Shown in pieces: positions 33,826 to 44,406 of a stretch of DNA of 64,000 nt. The stretch lies in NCBI RefSeq assembly GCF_009712605.1, contig NZ_WASO01000014.1:372001-436000 (forward strand). Direction: 5' to 3'. This DNA comes from Paludibacter sp. (GTDB lineage: Bacteria; Bacteroidota; Bacteroidia; Bacteroidales; Paludibacteraceae). Position 1 is the stretch's first letter. Each line of letters opens with the position of its first letter. A program made the position numbers and the translations under genes. The notes beneath the pieces were generated by a model. The model saw only the letters and a program-made list of their open reading frames with translations, made no database searches and was not told the DNA's origin.

Positions 33826-34980
33826 TTACATATTAAAGCTTTGGCGACGCACTGATATGCTGATCGTATCATCCAACGGCTGATCGGTAACTAAGATCAT
33901 ATAACCACCACCACCGGCGCCGGCCAGTTTGCGGGCCAGAGAACAATCCTTGTATTGTTCCATCACCTCTTTTACGTCAGTTGGCATCATTGCCGGAAAC
34001 ATCCGAATCTGCGCTTCAAATGATTTCTTGACAAAATGAGCGAATTTCTCCAAATCCTTCTGTTGAATGGCATTCCAACAACCTTCAGCCGCTTCAGTCA
34101 GAGCTTTTACATTTTCTGTATTGATATACGTTTCTTTCAAAAGATCAAGACCTGCCGGACGGGGCCATAACAGGCGTAATGAAATATGTTGTTCCAGCCA
34201 GTCAAGGATAGAATCATCCAAACACGATTCCAATTTTTGAGGCCAATAGCAGTTGTCGTAATAATGACGCACCAAACCTGGCATACAGATGCCAATAGAA
34301 TCCTGAGCCCCTGAGATTTCAGAACGTCCAGGTTCATTTTCATTGCGGAAAGCCAGTTGAGCAAGTTTTTCCGGATGCATCGCCGGTAATTCATATGGCC
34401 ATATTTTCCGCAACGCGTTACGGGTTGATGTGCTCATTCCGCAACGTTCGTTGAATTCGATCGTTGGTTCAAGTGAAAGCGTAATTGCCCAACCGGGATT
34501 GAATTTCGATACGTAAGGCTGATCTATCCATGTGCCGGCCAGATCAATTCTGTAAGGAAGATGGCTCTGAACTCCGGTACGAATGGACGTTGTGCTACGT
34601 GTAGGCAATCCGGCATCAGGAATTCTTTTCAGGATTTGGTATTCAATACCCAGCTCATTACAAAGAACCTCTTTGGCCGGAGAGTGCCCGTCTTCATTCA
34701 CAACAAAGACATCAGGCACATTCTTGCGAATATCTTTCTCAAAATCCATAATTCCGCTACCGGAATTAATCCATGCATCTTTCACATACCGGATGGATTT
34801 GACCATATAGAGACGTTCCTGATCGCTATTTACGGTGTCTCTACCTTTCAACTCCCGAATGGTTCTATCAGAGCCTAAACCAACATACAGATCCCCGAAT
34901 TCTGCGGCTTCCTTAAAAAAAGCGACATGTCCGCTATGTAGCAGGTCATAACAACCGGTAACAAATACTTTCTTCGCCAT
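33826..34980 (-). CDS. Cytidylyltransferase-like + GHMP kinase-like fusion protein, 384 aa
   Basis: The N-terminal half is a nucleotidyltransferase: VFVTGCYDLLHSGH with the HxGH motif at 15-18 and RSTTSI at 128-133 (the xSTTxI end of the domain). The C-terminal half resembles GHMP sugar kinases: LPYRIDLAGTWIDQP at 141-155 (motif 1), a short GMSTST at 181-186 (motif 2), GAQDS near 225 like the G-x-QD of heptose kinases, and KLAGAGGGGY at 351-360 (motif 3). Only about 30 residues separate motifs 1 and 2, fewer than usual. A sugar kinase joined to a nucleotidyltransferase could turn a sugar into NDP-sugar, as Fkp does for fucose; the substrate is unknown. It starts 7 bases after secA. Confidence 0.75.
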   Translation of the reverse strand: MAKKVFVTGCYDLLHSGHVAFFKEAAEFGDLYVGLGSDRTIRELKGRDTVNSDQERLYMVKSIRYVKDAWINSGSGIMDFEKDIRKNVPDVFVVNEDGHSPAKEVLCNELGIEYQILKRIPDAGLPTRSTTSIRTGVQSHLPYRIDLAGTWIDQPYVSKFNPGWAITLSLEPTIEFNERCGMSTSTRNALRKIWPYELPAMHPEKLAQLAFRNENEPGRSEISGAQDSIGICMPGLVRHYYDNCYWPQKLESCLDDSILDWLEQHISLRLLWPRPAGLDLLKETYINTENVKALTEAAEGCWNAIQQKDLEKFAHFVKKSFEAQIRMFPAMMPTDVKEVMEQYKDCSLARKLAGAGGGGYMILVTDQPLDDTISISVRRQSFNM

Positions 34981-34987
34981 TCTTCTT

Positions 34988-37900
34988 CTATTCTTCGTGT
35001 CCGTGACAGTTTTTGTATTTTTTGCCGCTACCACAAGGACATGGATCATTACGACCTACCTTTTTTTCAACACGAATCGGTTGTTGTTTGGGTTGCGGTT
35101 CGCGGGTATCATGGTGAGCAGGATCTCCCTCCGGGCGGCTTGTTTCCGGTTTTGAGGTCTGATAACGGCTGTAGTCAGAACGACGTTCTTCATCTGCTTT
35201 GTGCACCTGTTCCGGTTCACGTACCGGAATCTGACCACGCATCAATACGCTGGTAGCACGGCGATTCATCATCTCTACCATTTTCTTAAACATGGTAAAT
35301 GATTCCAGTTTATAGATCAAAAGCGGATCTTTTTGTTCGTAGCTGGCGTTCTGAACTGAATCGCGAAGATCATCCATTTCACGAAGATGCTCTTTCCATT
35401 CGTCGTCGATAACTAACAATAGGACAGCTTTTTCAAACGCTTTGATTACTTCCTTACCCTCTGTTTCATACGCTTTCTTGAGGTTGACCGGAATATTGTA
35501 CATACGCTTGCCATCCGTCAAAGGAATCAGGATATTTTCGTAGGCATCTCCATGAGTTTCGAGTACCTGTTTGATAACCGGGTAAGCCACCGAAGCCAGT
35601 TTGTCCATTTTGCGTTTGAAAGATGCCAGTGCATTTTCAAAAATCGTATCAACAGCTTCGTCCAATTTCATTGAACGAAATTCTGCTTCATCAAATGGCA
35701 GGTCAATTGCAAATACGCTCATTACTTCCAGCGATAAGCCTTCGTAGTCGAGCATAGAGTGATACTGTTCTACAATTGCCTGAGCCGTATCATACAGTAC
35801 ATTCACAATATCCATTCCGATACGTTCGCCCATGAGCGCATGGTGACGACGGGTATAGATTACTGTACGTTGTGAATTCATCACGTCGTCGTATTCCAGC
35901 AAACGTTTACGGATACCGAAGTTATTTTCTTCAACTTTTTTCTGCGCACGTTCAATTGATTTTGAAATCATGGAGTGTTCAATCATTTCTCCATCTTCAA
36001 AACCAAGTCGGTCCATAATGCCTGAAATACGTTCCGATCCAAACAAACGCATCAGTTCGTCTTCCAATGACACATAAAATACGGAAGATCCCGGATCCCC
36101 CTGACGTCCGGCACGACCACGCAACTGACGGTCGACGCGGCGGCTTTCGTGACGTTCGGTACCTACGATGGCCAAACCACCGGCATCCTTAACAGCTTTC
36201 GAAAGCTTGATGTCGGTACCACGACCAGCCATGTTGGTTGCTATGGTTACCGTTCCGCTCTGACCGGCCTGAGCTACAATGTCAGCTTCACGCTGGTGTA
36301 ACTTCGCATTCAATACGTTGTGAGGAATTTTCCGCAGCGTAAGCATACGACTCAACAATTCGGAGATTTCCACGGAAGTTGTTCCCACCAAAACAGGACG
36401 TCCTGCATTGACGAGGTTCACTATTTCCTCAATAACAGCATTATATTTTTCTCGTTTTGTCTTATAAACGCGATCGTTCATATCATCACGAACTATTGGT
36501 CTGTTGGTAGGAATTACCATCACATCCAACTTGTAGATGTCCCACAATTCACCAGCTTCCGTTTCTGCAGTACCAGTCATACCTGCAAGCTTGTGGTACA
36601 TACGGAAGTAATTCTGTAAGGTAATGGTAGCGAAAGTCTGAGTGGCTGCTTCTACAGCTACACGCTCTTTGGCTTCGAGTGCCTGGTGCAAACCATCAGA
36701 ATAACGACGACCTTCCATGATACGACCGGTTTGTTCATCCACAATTTTCACCTGACCGTTGATAACCACATACTCGTCATCTTTTTCAAACAACGTATAA
36801 GCTTTCAACAACTGATGAATAGTGTGAACTCGTTCCTGTTTTACCGAATAGTTCTGTATGATTTCATCTTTTTCAGCCTGTTTGTCTTCAGGAGAAAGAT
36901 TTTTGCGTTCGAGGTCTGAAAGTTGTTCCGCAATATTGGGCAATACAAAGAATTTCGGGTCATCCGAATCGCCTGTTATCAGGTCGAGACCTTTATCAGT
37001 CAACTCGACACTGTTGTTTTTTTCGTCGATAACAAAATAAAGAGGATCAGTTACCACGTGCATTTCGCGGTTATTATCCTGCATGTAGAATGCCTCAGTT
37101 TTCAGCATTTCAGCCTTAACACCCTGTTCGCTCAGGAATTTGATCAAAGCTTTATTTTTCGGCAAACCCTTTTGAACACGGAAAAGAAGTAAAGCTCCTT
37201 CTTTGCGTTGTTTGTCGTCATTTGACTTCATCAGGTTACGAGCTTCAGCCAAAAGTTTTGTAGTCAATGTCTTCTGAACATTGTACAAACGCTCTACTTT
37301 CGGCAACAACTCTTCAAACATCTGATCATCTCCCTTGGGAACCGGACCGGATATAATAAGAGGAGTACGGGCATCGTCAATCAACACGGAGTCAACTTCA
37401 TCGACAATCGCATAATGGTGTACACGTTGTACAAGATCAAGCGGGCTATTTGCCATATTATCACGCAGATAATCGAAGCCGAATTCGTTGTTGGTACCGA
37501 AAGTAATATCCGCCAGATATGCGTTGCGACGGTCATCGGAGTTTGGTTCGTGTTTATCAATACAGTCAACACTAAGACCATGATACATATAAATCGGGCC
37601 CATCCATTCCGAGTCACGTTTGGCAAGATAATCGTTCACTGTTACCACGTGAACGCCACGTCCGGCCAGCGCATTCAAAAATACAGGAAGTGTAGCCACA
37701 AGAGTTTTACCTTCACCGGTAGCCATTTCGGCAATTTTACCTTTATGAAGAGCGACACCACCAATGAGCTGTACATCGTAGTGAACCATGTCCCATTTCA
37801 TCTTGTTGCCGCCTGCCATCCATTCGTTGGCAAAATAAGCTTTATCGCCTTCAATACGTACAAAATCGGTTTTTGTAGCCAATTGACGATCAAAATCATT

Positions 37901-38293
37901 GGCAGTAACCTCTATTTCTGTATTTTCGTTGAAGCGACGAGCCGTATCTTTCATGATGGCGAATGCTTCGGGAAGTACCTCCAATAAAACTTCTTCCAGC
38001 TTTTCCAGTGCTTTCTTTTCGAGCTTATCTACTTCTTCATAGATTTTCTCACGATTTTCGAGTGGCTCGTTTTCGATGTTATCTTTTAATTCAGCAATAC
38101 GATTGGTTTCATTAGCTATGTAGTCTGCAATCTTTTGCTTGATAGCCTCTGTATGTTGACGTACCTGATCGTTGCTTAATTTGGATATTTCTTCGTAAGC
38201 TGATTTGATTTTTTCTACGTACGGCATTACTTCGCGCAAATCGCGTTGCGACTTATTGCCGAACATTTTACTTAAGATTTCATTAAATCCCAT
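34988..38293 (-). CDS. secA: Protein translocase subunit SecA
   Basis: 1101 residues, the long form seen in Bacteroidota. Nucleotide-binding domain 1 with [33 protein letters not shown] (DEAD-type motif II); the long insertion after it; NBD2 with [13 protein letters not shown] and [14 protein letters not shown]; and the C-terminal zinc motif [17 protein letters not shown] that binds SecB or ribosomes. It drives preproteins through SecYEG with ATP. First gene of an operon with the nucleotidyltransferase-kinase and the small RHH-like gene. The linker before the zinc motif is proline- and charge-rich ([16 protein letters not shown]). Confidence 0.98.
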   Translation of the reverse strand: MGFNEILSKMFGNKSQRDLREVMPYVEKIKSAYEEISKLSNDQVRQHTEAIKQKIADYIANETNRIAELKDNIENEPLENREKIYEEVDKLEKKALEKLEEVLLEVLPEAFAIMKDTARRFNENTEIEVTANDFDRQLATKTDFVRIEGDKAYFANEWMAGGNKMKWDMVHYDVQLIGGVALHKGKIAEMATGEGKTLVATLPVFLNALAGRGVHVVTVNDYLAKRDSEWMGPIYMYHGLSVDCIDKHEPNSDDRRNAYLADITFGTNNEFGFDYLRDNMANSPLDLVQRVHHYAIVDEVDSVLIDDARTPLIISGPVPKGDDQMFEELLPKVERLYNVQKTLTTKLLAEARNLMKSNDDKQRKEGALLLFRVQKGLPKNKALIKFLSEQGVKAEMLKTEAFYMQDNNREMHVVTDPLYFVIDEKNNSVELTDKGLDLITGDSDDPKFFVLPNIAEQLSDLERKNLSPEDKQAEKDEIIQNYSVKQERVHTIHQLLKAYTLFEKDDEYVVINGQVKIVDEQTGRIMEGRRYSDGLHQALEAKERVAVEAATQTFATITLQNYFRMYHKLAGMTGTAETEAGELWDIYKLDVMVIPTNRPIVRDDMNDRVYKTKREKYNAVIEEIVNLVNAGRPVLVGTTSVEISELLSRMLTLRKIPHNVLNAKLHQREADIVAQAGQSGTVTIATNMAGRGTDIKLSKAVKDAGGLAIVGTERHESRRVDRQLRGRAGRQGDPGSSVFYVSLEDELMRLFGSERISGIMDRLGFEDGEMIEHSMISKSIERAQKKVEENNFGIRKRLLEYDDVMNSQRTVIYTRRHHALMGERIGMDIVNVLYDTAQAIVEQYHSMLDYEGLSLEVMSVFAIDLPFDEAEFRSMKLDEAVDTIFENALASFKRKMDKLASVAYPVIKQVLETHGDAYENILIPLTDGKRMYNIPVNLKKAYETEGKEVIKAFEKAVLLLVIDDEWKEHLREMDDLRDSVQNASYEQKDPLLIYKLESFTMFKKMVEMMNRRATSVLMRGQIPVREPEQVHKADEERRSDYSRYQTSKPETSRPEGDPAHHDTREPQPKQQPIRVEKKVGRNDPCPCGSGKKYKNCHGHEE

Positions 38294-38408
38294 GATTTAT
38301 TGGAGGTTTATGTGTTTTTATATGTTCATGTTAATTACAAATGGCGTGCCAAGCATTGTCTATATGAAATAGTTCTCTTGGAATGAGGCCATTTTGAAAT
38401 TTTAGCCA

Positions 38409-38416
38409 CAAAGATA
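38409..38416 (-). promoter_or_regulatory. Putative -7 box (TATCTTTG) for secA
   Basis: TAnnTTTG match on the minus strand 116 bases upstream of the secA ATG; no TTG at -33. It implies a leader of about 110 bases, so an unseen second promoter is possible. Confidence 0.4.
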
Positions 38417-38489
38417 CTCTTTTTTCAGGAAGCGGGAGACATTTTAGTTAAAAAACAACCCTCTTCAGAACAATGAAAAGACATTCAAA

Positions 38490-41378
38490 TCATTTAAGTT
38501 CTATCATAAATTCAGTCAGGTTTTTCTCGGCACTAATATTCAGTTTTTTACGCAATCGATAACGTCCGGCTTCCACGCCTTTAAGCGAGATATTCATCAG
38601 GTTGGCAATATCTTTGGACGATAAATTCAGGCGCAGGTAGGCGCATAAGCGTAAGTCGTTGGATGTTAGCTCAGGATAACGGCTATGCAGATTCCGGAAG
38701 AAGTTCTCATGGATACGATCGAAATTAGATTGAAAAACGGCCCAATCATCTTCCGACGATAGATTCTCATCAATAATATGAACTATCTTATCGTAATACT
38801 TTTTCGGATACTGGCTTCCCAGATGCTCTTTCTGAAGAGTCAGTTCTTCTTTTATACGAACCAGAATATCGTTTTTCTTGATAATAGACATGGTGGATCC
38901 AGCCAGCTCTTTGCTCTTCAACATCACCTCGGTTTCCAATTTCTCCTTTTCCAGTTTCATGATTTGTTGCTCGCTTTTCTCTTTTTCCTGACGGCGGAGT
39001 TCTATGTGCTTTTGCTCGATTTTATCTCGTTTTTTTGCCTGCTCTTTTTTGATTAACAGATAAATAGCCCTTACAGCAACCACGAGTAACAGAAAATAAA
39101 TGATTTTGGCCCACACGCTCAGATAAAACGGAGGTAAGATTTCCAGATCGTATGCCAATCTGTCTATCACTTCGCCGGTAGAAGCAACAACTTCGGCTCT
39201 GAAACAATACTTTCCGTATGGCAGACGAACGTATTCCTGTACAACCGAATTTTTAAGATCCGTCCATTTTTTATCCCAACCATCTAATTTGTAACGGAAT
39301 CGAACATTTTCAATTTTGCCGTAATTGGGATACGCTATGGTAAACTGAAGACTATTGAATGCAAACGGCAAAGCTTCCGGTTCATTTAATGCAACTGATT
39401 GTACTGCCGAATTGTCAGCACGATAAGCCGTAACGCTTTTCAAACACAATTTGAAAGGGATTCCGCATTTGGACTGGTGTTCGTTAAGGTTGTAGAATGC
39501 GAGTCCGTTTTCAAGGCAAATCATGCACTGCGAATCCGAAAACGGGACAATGCACTGGTTTTTATCCACATTTTCATTAGGAAAAGAACTGTAATTTACC
39601 ACGTCCAATATTTTCACCTTTTCATTTTCCACCTGTACCAAAGCCGCCATATCGTCACGGATAAACCAATAGGTATTATCGCGGAAAGGCTCAATACGGT
39701 ACGAAGAAGCAAAACTACGCAAGCCAGCATTCAATGCCCGGAACGGGATGATTTCTTTGGTCAGGTCATTGAAGGTATAAAATCTGTCTCCATTTGTAAA
39801 AACCACTCTGTTAGCTACTTTGAATACATTAATTGAAGTGTGGGTTCTACCTCCGAGTGAGGTGTAATTCTTCATCTCCCGGATATGCCGTAAGTCACGA
39901 TCGAGCACAATGCGATACAAGCCTTCATGGAAATGGGCAGCCCAGATGGTTCCCTGATAATCGATCTCCAGATAACGGATCGGATTGATGAAGTTATCCA
40001 CTACATTGCTAAACACCCATTGTCCTCTGGCATCTTTCCGGTAGATACAAAGTTGCGTGTAAGTGCCCTGTACCAACACTTCCTGCCCGTTGATAACTCC
40101 CTGTTTAATGCAAACTCCACCATGCACCGGAGCTGCAATACTAATGCTATTGCCAGTCAAGCAATAAGTCTCTTCATTATTGCAACAAAAGAGCTGATTG
40201 CCAAAACGTTTCAAATCCCACACCTGACCTTTGATGCGGGGAACGAGCGAAACATTCACATTCTTATCGTCTTCACGCAAGCTGCCGATTTTCCCTGTAT
40301 AAAGCCCCTGATTGGTACCGATGTAAATATCCGGGCCATACTTATCAAGTCCGTAAATGGCTCCGATAGAAGGTTGAAACGATGTAACATATTTCACCCT
40401 GCTACCTGTACGTACAAACGCGATCCCCTTATCCAATGCCAGCCATATGTTATTGGCTCTATCGCAATACATTCCAAGAATCGTATTGTTTTGTAAAAAG
40501 TTGGTACTATTGAGTTTCCACAATATTTTGCCCGCTTTGTTGACCGCCACTACCCCATCCAGAATCGTACCGATAACAAATACCGAATCTTTGGTGACAA
40601 TCGCCCTGTTGGCATTGGCTTTGATCAGGAATTCATTAGCCTGGCTTTCAAACTTTTTACATCTACTTCCCTCCAGAATAAAAAGTCCGTCATGAGTTGT
40701 TACCAACAGTGTTTTTGTGGCATCGTAAGGCAATACCGCCGTTATTGACGACTTCGGCCGTTCTCCTTCTATTACAGGATGAAATTTGTTTTTCGCCGGA
40801 TCATAGCGGCAAAGACTACTCCCATCGACATGCGAATATATGTGATTACGATACTGATTGAAAAACAGGAAGGTACCTGACATATGATGGCCTGTTACCT
40901 GTTTGCCATCAAAAACAAAAAAAGAAGCAAACGATTGAAAATAGATTTTACCCTGACACGAGATAATTGTCCATATTTCATCATTTTGCATTTTGTAATT
41001 GCGAAGTTGTTGCGATAAGGAATGGTAACGCAATTCGCCTGTAGCAAGCGGCTGAAAATACCCAAACTCTTCAAACGAACCCACATAAATACGCCCGTCG
41101 GCAGCAGGCAATACGGAGCGAACCACACGATTGCCGGGCACCTGAAAAAGTTCCCAAGAGGCACCGTCGTAACGCAGTAAACCATTATTGTTGCCGAAAT
41201 AGAGAAACCCGTGAGCATCCTGTGCCACAGTCCAGTTCTGATTGGCCGCTTTGTACTCCTTTTTAGTAAAATTGGTGACTACCGGGGCAAATTCTGCACC
41301 GTCTGCGGAGAGCGGAAGAAAGATAAGACATAGAAAACAGAGTGCGGTGATTTGTTTGCACAATGGAATATAACGCAT
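38490..41378 (-). CDS. Membrane-spanning propeller / Y_Y_Y / LuxR-type HTH regulator
   Basis: 962 residues. Signal peptide 1-27; then a large periplasmic sensor of propeller-type repeats (YFGNNNGLLRYDG, GRIYVGSFEEFGYF, IYIGTNQGLY, TIWAAHFHEGLYRI); then a Y_Y_Y beta domain at about 680-750 (RFRYKLDGWDKKW, LPYGKYCFRAEV); one transmembrane helix near 757-777 (IIYFLLLVVAVRAIYLLI); a charged coiled coil; and a C-terminal LuxR-like helix-turn-helix (LTSNDLRLCAYLRLNLSSKDIANLMNIS). There is no histidine kinase or receiver domain, so it is not a hybrid two-component system; it should bind a glycan outside and DNA inside, in the manner of SusR. It probably controls the neighbouring glucan locus. Confidence 0.88.
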   Translation of the reverse strand: MRYIPLCKQITALCFLCLIFLPLSADGAEFAPVVTNFTKKEYKAANQNWTVAQDAHGFLYFGNNNGLLRYDGASWELFQVPGNRVVRSVLPAADGRIYVGSFEEFGYFQPLATGELRYHSLSQQLRNYKMQNDEIWTIISCQGKIYFQSFASFFVFDGKQVTGHHMSGTFLFFNQYRNHIYSHVDGSSLCRYDPAKNKFHPVIEGERPKSSITAVLPYDATKTLLVTTHDGLFILEGSRCKKFESQANEFLIKANANRAIVTKDSVFVIGTILDGVVAVNKAGKILWKLNSTNFLQNNTILGMYCDRANNIWLALDKGIAFVRTGSRVKYVTSFQPSIGAIYGLDKYGPDIYIGTNQGLYTGKIGSLREDDKNVNVSLVPRIKGQVWDLKRFGNQLFCCNNEETYCLTGNSISIAAPVHGGVCIKQGVINGQEVLVQGTYTQLCIYRKDARGQWVFSNVVDNFINPIRYLEIDYQGTIWAAHFHEGLYRIVLDRDLRHIREMKNYTSLGGRTHTSINVFKVANRVVFTNGDRFYTFNDLTKEIIPFRALNAGLRSFASSYRIEPFRDNTYWFIRDDMAALVQVENEKVKILDVVNYSSFPNENVDKNQCIVPFSDSQCMICLENGLAFYNLNEHQSKCGIPFKLCLKSVTAYRADNSAVQSVALNEPEALPFAFNSLQFTIAYPNYGKIENVRFRYKLDGWDKKWTDLKNSVVQEYVRLPYGKYCFRAEVVASTGEVIDRLAYDLEILPPFYLSVWAKIIYFLLLVVAVRAIYLLIKKEQAKKRDKIEQKHIELRRQEKEKSEQQIMKLEKEKLETEVMLKSKELAGSTMSIIKKNDILVRIKEELTLQKEHLGSQYPKKYYDKIVHIIDENLSSEDDWAVFQSNFDRIHENFFRNLHSRYPELTSNDLRLCAYLRLNLSSKDIANLMNISLKGVEAGRYRLRKKLNISAEKNLTEFMIELK

Positions 41379-41449
41379 GGTGATTAAGGTTGAAATATTG
41401 CCTGATTTTTTCTTTCGACACCATTATTGATCAGGACTAAATAATGATA

Positions 41450-41457
41450 CAAATATA
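41450..41457 (-). promoter_or_regulatory. Putative -7 box (TATATTTG) for the propeller regulator
   Basis: Perfect consensus match 72 bases upstream of the regulator ATG on the minus strand; -33 not clear. Confidence 0.4.
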
Positions 41458-41547
41458 AATCATTTTGGTAATTTGGAGCCATCCGGTTCTAAATTAAAAA
41501 AACGCTAATTATATTCTTGTTCAATAACACTCTGTTCATAAGACCTG

Positions 41548-41555
41548 TAACTTTG
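41548..41555 (+). promoter_or_regulatory. Putative -7 box (TAACTTTG) for the MFS transporter
   Basis: TAnnTTTG match 27 bases before the MFS ATG. The same octamer is used in the prfB and glucan-locus promoters; no clear -33 TTG here. Confidence 0.4.
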
Positions 41556-41581
41556 CAAACTCAGATTAAGAAGCAAAAAAG

Positions 41582-42757
41582 ATGTATAAAACATTATGGA
41601 ACAGGGACTTCATTTTGTTGACCCTGTCGAATTTCCTGCTGTGTATTACTTATTATTCGCTCATTTCCACCCTTCCGGTTTATTTAGCCGACAGTCTTCA
41701 TGCCGACAAAAGCGCCATAGGACTTGTGCTGGCTGCCTATACCATCGCTTCGGTAACGGTTCGTCCCGTGTCTGGCTTTGCTCTTGATAAATTCGGGAGA
41801 AAGATGATACTCGTTAGTGCATTAACGCTCTATTCAGCACTGTTTATCGGCTACATGTTTGCTCTTTCCATTGCATTGATCACGGTGCTTCGCTTCATGC
41901 AAGGGCTCGGTTGGGGAATTTCCACCATTTCCGGGTCAACCGTCGCCGTTGACATTATTCCCAATGAAAAAAGAGGCGAAGGTATCGGCTTTTATACGCT
42001 TTCTACTACCCTCGGCATGTCCGTAGGACCGGTAATCGGATTGTTGCTGGTACATCACGGAAGTTACCTGATTATGTTTGCCGGAATGCTTGTCATATCA
42101 ATTATCGCAATTGTTTGTGCCGGCATTGTCAAAATACCACAAAATATACCTCATGCGGCCAATATGAGCTTTAACCTGCACAATCTCTTTGAACCGAGAG
42201 CGGTATTACCTTCAATTAATTTATTGATTATCATGACTGCTTACGGAGGTTTATTATCGTTTGTGGCCCTTTACGGTAAGGAAATCGGGGTACAGGATAC
42301 CTCTCTGTTTTTTCTGGTTTTTGCTGCCGGAATAGCCATTTCGCGAATTACCGTTGGCAAGACGTTTGACAAAAGCGGACCTGCCGTTATTCTTACATTT
42401 TGCCTTCTGCTTGATATTCTCGGATTTGCAGTATTGGCATTACTAAAAAATCCGTTCGGATATTTCATATCGGCCATTCTGATCGGCTTTGGTAACGGAG
42501 TGGTTTTCCCGGTTTTTCAAACGATGGTAAATAATGTTGCCGAACCGGCTCACCGCGGAGCAGCTAACTCAACACTTTACACGGCGCTCGACCTCGGAAT
42601 GGGTGCCGGTATGATCCTGATAGGCTTCATATCCGAGCACACATCCTTGTCGCTTGCATTTCTTTGTTGCGCCGTAATTTGTTTTGTTGGCCTTGCTTTT
42701 TTCCGCTTCAGGGTATTGAGCGATTATCTGTCAAAAACACTACAAACCAAACATTAA
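41582..42757 (+). CDS. MFS transporter, 12-TM
   Basis: 391 residues with about twelve hydrophobic helices. The MFS A-motif is seen as GFALDKFGRKMI between helices 2 and 3, and GEGIGFYTLSTTLGMSVGPVIG is the motif C-like region. FMQGLGWGISTISG and a second loop GKTFDKSGP near residue 255 mark the duplicated half. Substrate unknown; this small DHA1-like branch contains efflux pumps and sugar exporters/importers. It is divergent from the propeller regulator and convergent with the glucan locus, overlapping its last gene's stop by four bases. It may move glucose or small glucans, but the position alone supports that. Confidence 0.85.
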   Translation: MYKTLWNRDFILLTLSNFLLCITYYSLISTLPVYLADSLHADKSAIGLVLAAYTIASVTVRPVSGFALDKFGRKMILVSALTLYSALFIGYMFALSIALITVLRFMQGLGWGISTISGSTVAVDIIPNEKRGEGIGFYTLSTTLGMSVGPVIGLLLVHHGSYLIMFAGMLVISIIAIVCAGIVKIPQNIPHAANMSFNLHNLFEPRAVLPSINLLIIMTAYGGLLSFVALYGKEIGVQDTSLFFLVFAAGIAISRITVGKTFDKSGPAVILTFCLLLDILGFAVLALLKNPFGYFISAILIGFGNGVVFPVFQTMVNNVAEPAHRGAANSTLYTALDLGMGAGMILIGFISEHTSLSLAFLCCAVICFVGLAFFRFRVLSDYLSKTLQTKH

Positions 42758-44406
42758 TACGTAAAGCCCAGCTTTGTTAAGCCTTGCTGAATATCACTAT
42801 TTTGCATGAAAAGGTGCCACAGTAACTGAGTACGATAATTTTCTATCATCACAACAATAGGTCCTTCGTCGATTGCCAGATATGAGTTTGAAAACCACGG
42901 AGTATTGAGCGAAAATGCATCATAAAAGCCGTAATTGCTCCAGAGTTTGTCGCCCAACATATAATAGAAAAAACGTGCTGCACGAAGGCTTTCGTTAGGC
43001 GTGTAAGGCATGGACGAAAGGGCTGCTGTTGGTGCAACCACACCCAGGTCATTGGTGGGCGAACTTGCCGAATATCCGTTTGGAATATCACTTGCCGTCA
43101 ATCCCCAAGAATCTGCGCTATAGCCGTAATAGCCTCCCGGATTACGAATGCAATACAAATTATTAATTTTGGCATGAGCCGTATTTTGCTGCCAGTAAGA
43201 GGCATATTGGTCTCTCAGGTTCCGCGGATCGAGCCCTAAAAAAGAGTACTGAGCAAAGAACAACGGGCCTCCGTAGTCGCTTCCCAGCGGTAAAGTCACC
43301 CCTTCGAATGTTTTACCGTTCACAATTCCGCCATTTTTAGCCCAACCGTTGGTATAAACCTCTTTAGTTATTGAATGAGTAGGAGACGAAGCTGCTAAAA
43401 CATATACTATCAAAGCCTCATTATAGCCTGCAATCGGCATATTCATGGCCCAACCGTAATCGGGCGACCAGTGCCAGTAAAGAACGTTCTGCCCGTTTTG
43501 GCGATACCAGTCCCATTCCACATTTTGCCACAGTTTCTGAATGGTATCGCACATGTTTTGTTCGCCCGGACTACCGTTTTTGAAATACTCCCGAACAGTC
43601 AACAATCCCTGCATCATAAACGCGGTTTCTACCAAGTCTCCCCCATCATCTTTCGTACTGAACGGAATTACCTTTCCGGTCGTTCCGTTCATCCAATGCG
43701 GAAACGCGCCATGGAATTTATCGGCCTGTGTATTGAGAAAATTAACCACTTTATTGATGCGGGAAAAACCATCGGAACGGGTAAGAAAACCTCTCTCGAT
43801 ACCCACCAGTATTGCCATTAATCCGAACCCGGAACCGCCGGTGGTCACAGTTTCACCCGAACCAAGCCGCTCACGTGCCATACCCGACACCGGATGAGCA
43901 TAATCGGTAAAATAACTCAAGGTTTTTTGCTGTATCAATGTCAACAAATCATTATCCGAAAGGGTTGGAAATTTTGCAGTACTATCAATGGCAGTCATGT
44001 ATTGAGACGAGAAACCGGTTACGATCTTGCCCCCAAGATTAACACCTGTATTTATTGAAAATGTAAACGAAGTCAATGGTGTTGCCGAAGCAGTCGATGT
44101 TAATACAATAGTCTGTTTATTATCACCTTGCGTAGCCTTATAATTTGAACCAATTGTACCTCCAAACGACAAGCCAGAGGTAACGATGGAACCGGGATCG
44201 ACTGTATTGTTGAATACAATCTTTGCAACCTGAACACCAGCTGCAACGCCATGGAAATTTCCGTTATTGGTTAGTGCTGTGCCGTTTACCTGCACACTAA
44301 CAACAGACAAAGAGGTAACATCCGGCACAACAGGTTCATTATTTTTGCCACATGATGCAACAATAATGATAATGGCTAATAAAAAGCTCAATTTTCTCAT
44401 ATTCAT
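42754..44406 (-). CDS. GH144 lipoprotein, probable endo-beta-1,2-glucanase (surface form)
   Basis: 550 residues. Start chosen at the ATG at 44406, which overlaps the upstream stop as ATGA (a second ATG at 44400 is equally near). The signal ends in a lipobox (IIIIVASC). Residues about 30-140 form an Ig-like SbsA/BIG-type domain (VQVNGTALTNNG...). The rest is the Glycoamylase (PF10091) domain = GH144: ARERLGSGETVTTGGSGFGLMA, DDGGDLVETAFMMQGLL, YWHWSPDYGWAMNMPIAGYNE, GGPLFFAQYSFLG, and LAIDEGPIVVMIENYRTQLLW. GH144 enzymes cut beta-1,2-glucans internally by an inverting mechanism. As a lipoprotein it likely acts at the cell surface, making pieces for SusC. The old name 'glucoamylase' is misleading. 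Confidence 0.88.
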   Translation of the reverse strand: MNMRKLSFLLAIIIIVASCGKNNEPVVPDVTSLSVVSVQVNGTALTNNGNFHGVAAGVQVAKIVFNNTVDPGSIVTSGLSFGGTIGSNYKATQGDNKQTIVLTSTASATPLTSFTFSINTGVNLGGKIVTGFSSQYMTAIDSTAKFPTLSDNDLLTLIQQKTLSYFTDYAHPVSGMARERLGSGETVTTGGSGFGLMAILVGIERGFLTRSDGFSRINKVVNFLNTQADKFHGAFPHWMNGTTGKVIPFSTKDDGGDLVETAFMMQGLLTVREYFKNGSPGEQNMCDTIQKLWQNVEWDWYRQNGQNVLYWHWSPDYGWAMNMPIAGYNEALIVYVLAASSPTHSITKEVYTNGWAKNGGIVNGKTFEGVTLPLGSDYGGPLFFAQYSFLGLDPRNLRDQYASYWQQNTAHAKINNLYCIRNPGGYYGYSADSWGLTASDIPNGYSASSPTNDLGVVAPTAALSSMPYTPNESLRAARFFYYMLGDKLWSNYGFYDAFSLNTPWFSNSYLAIDEGPIVVMIENYRTQLLWHLFMQNSDIQQGLTKLGFTY

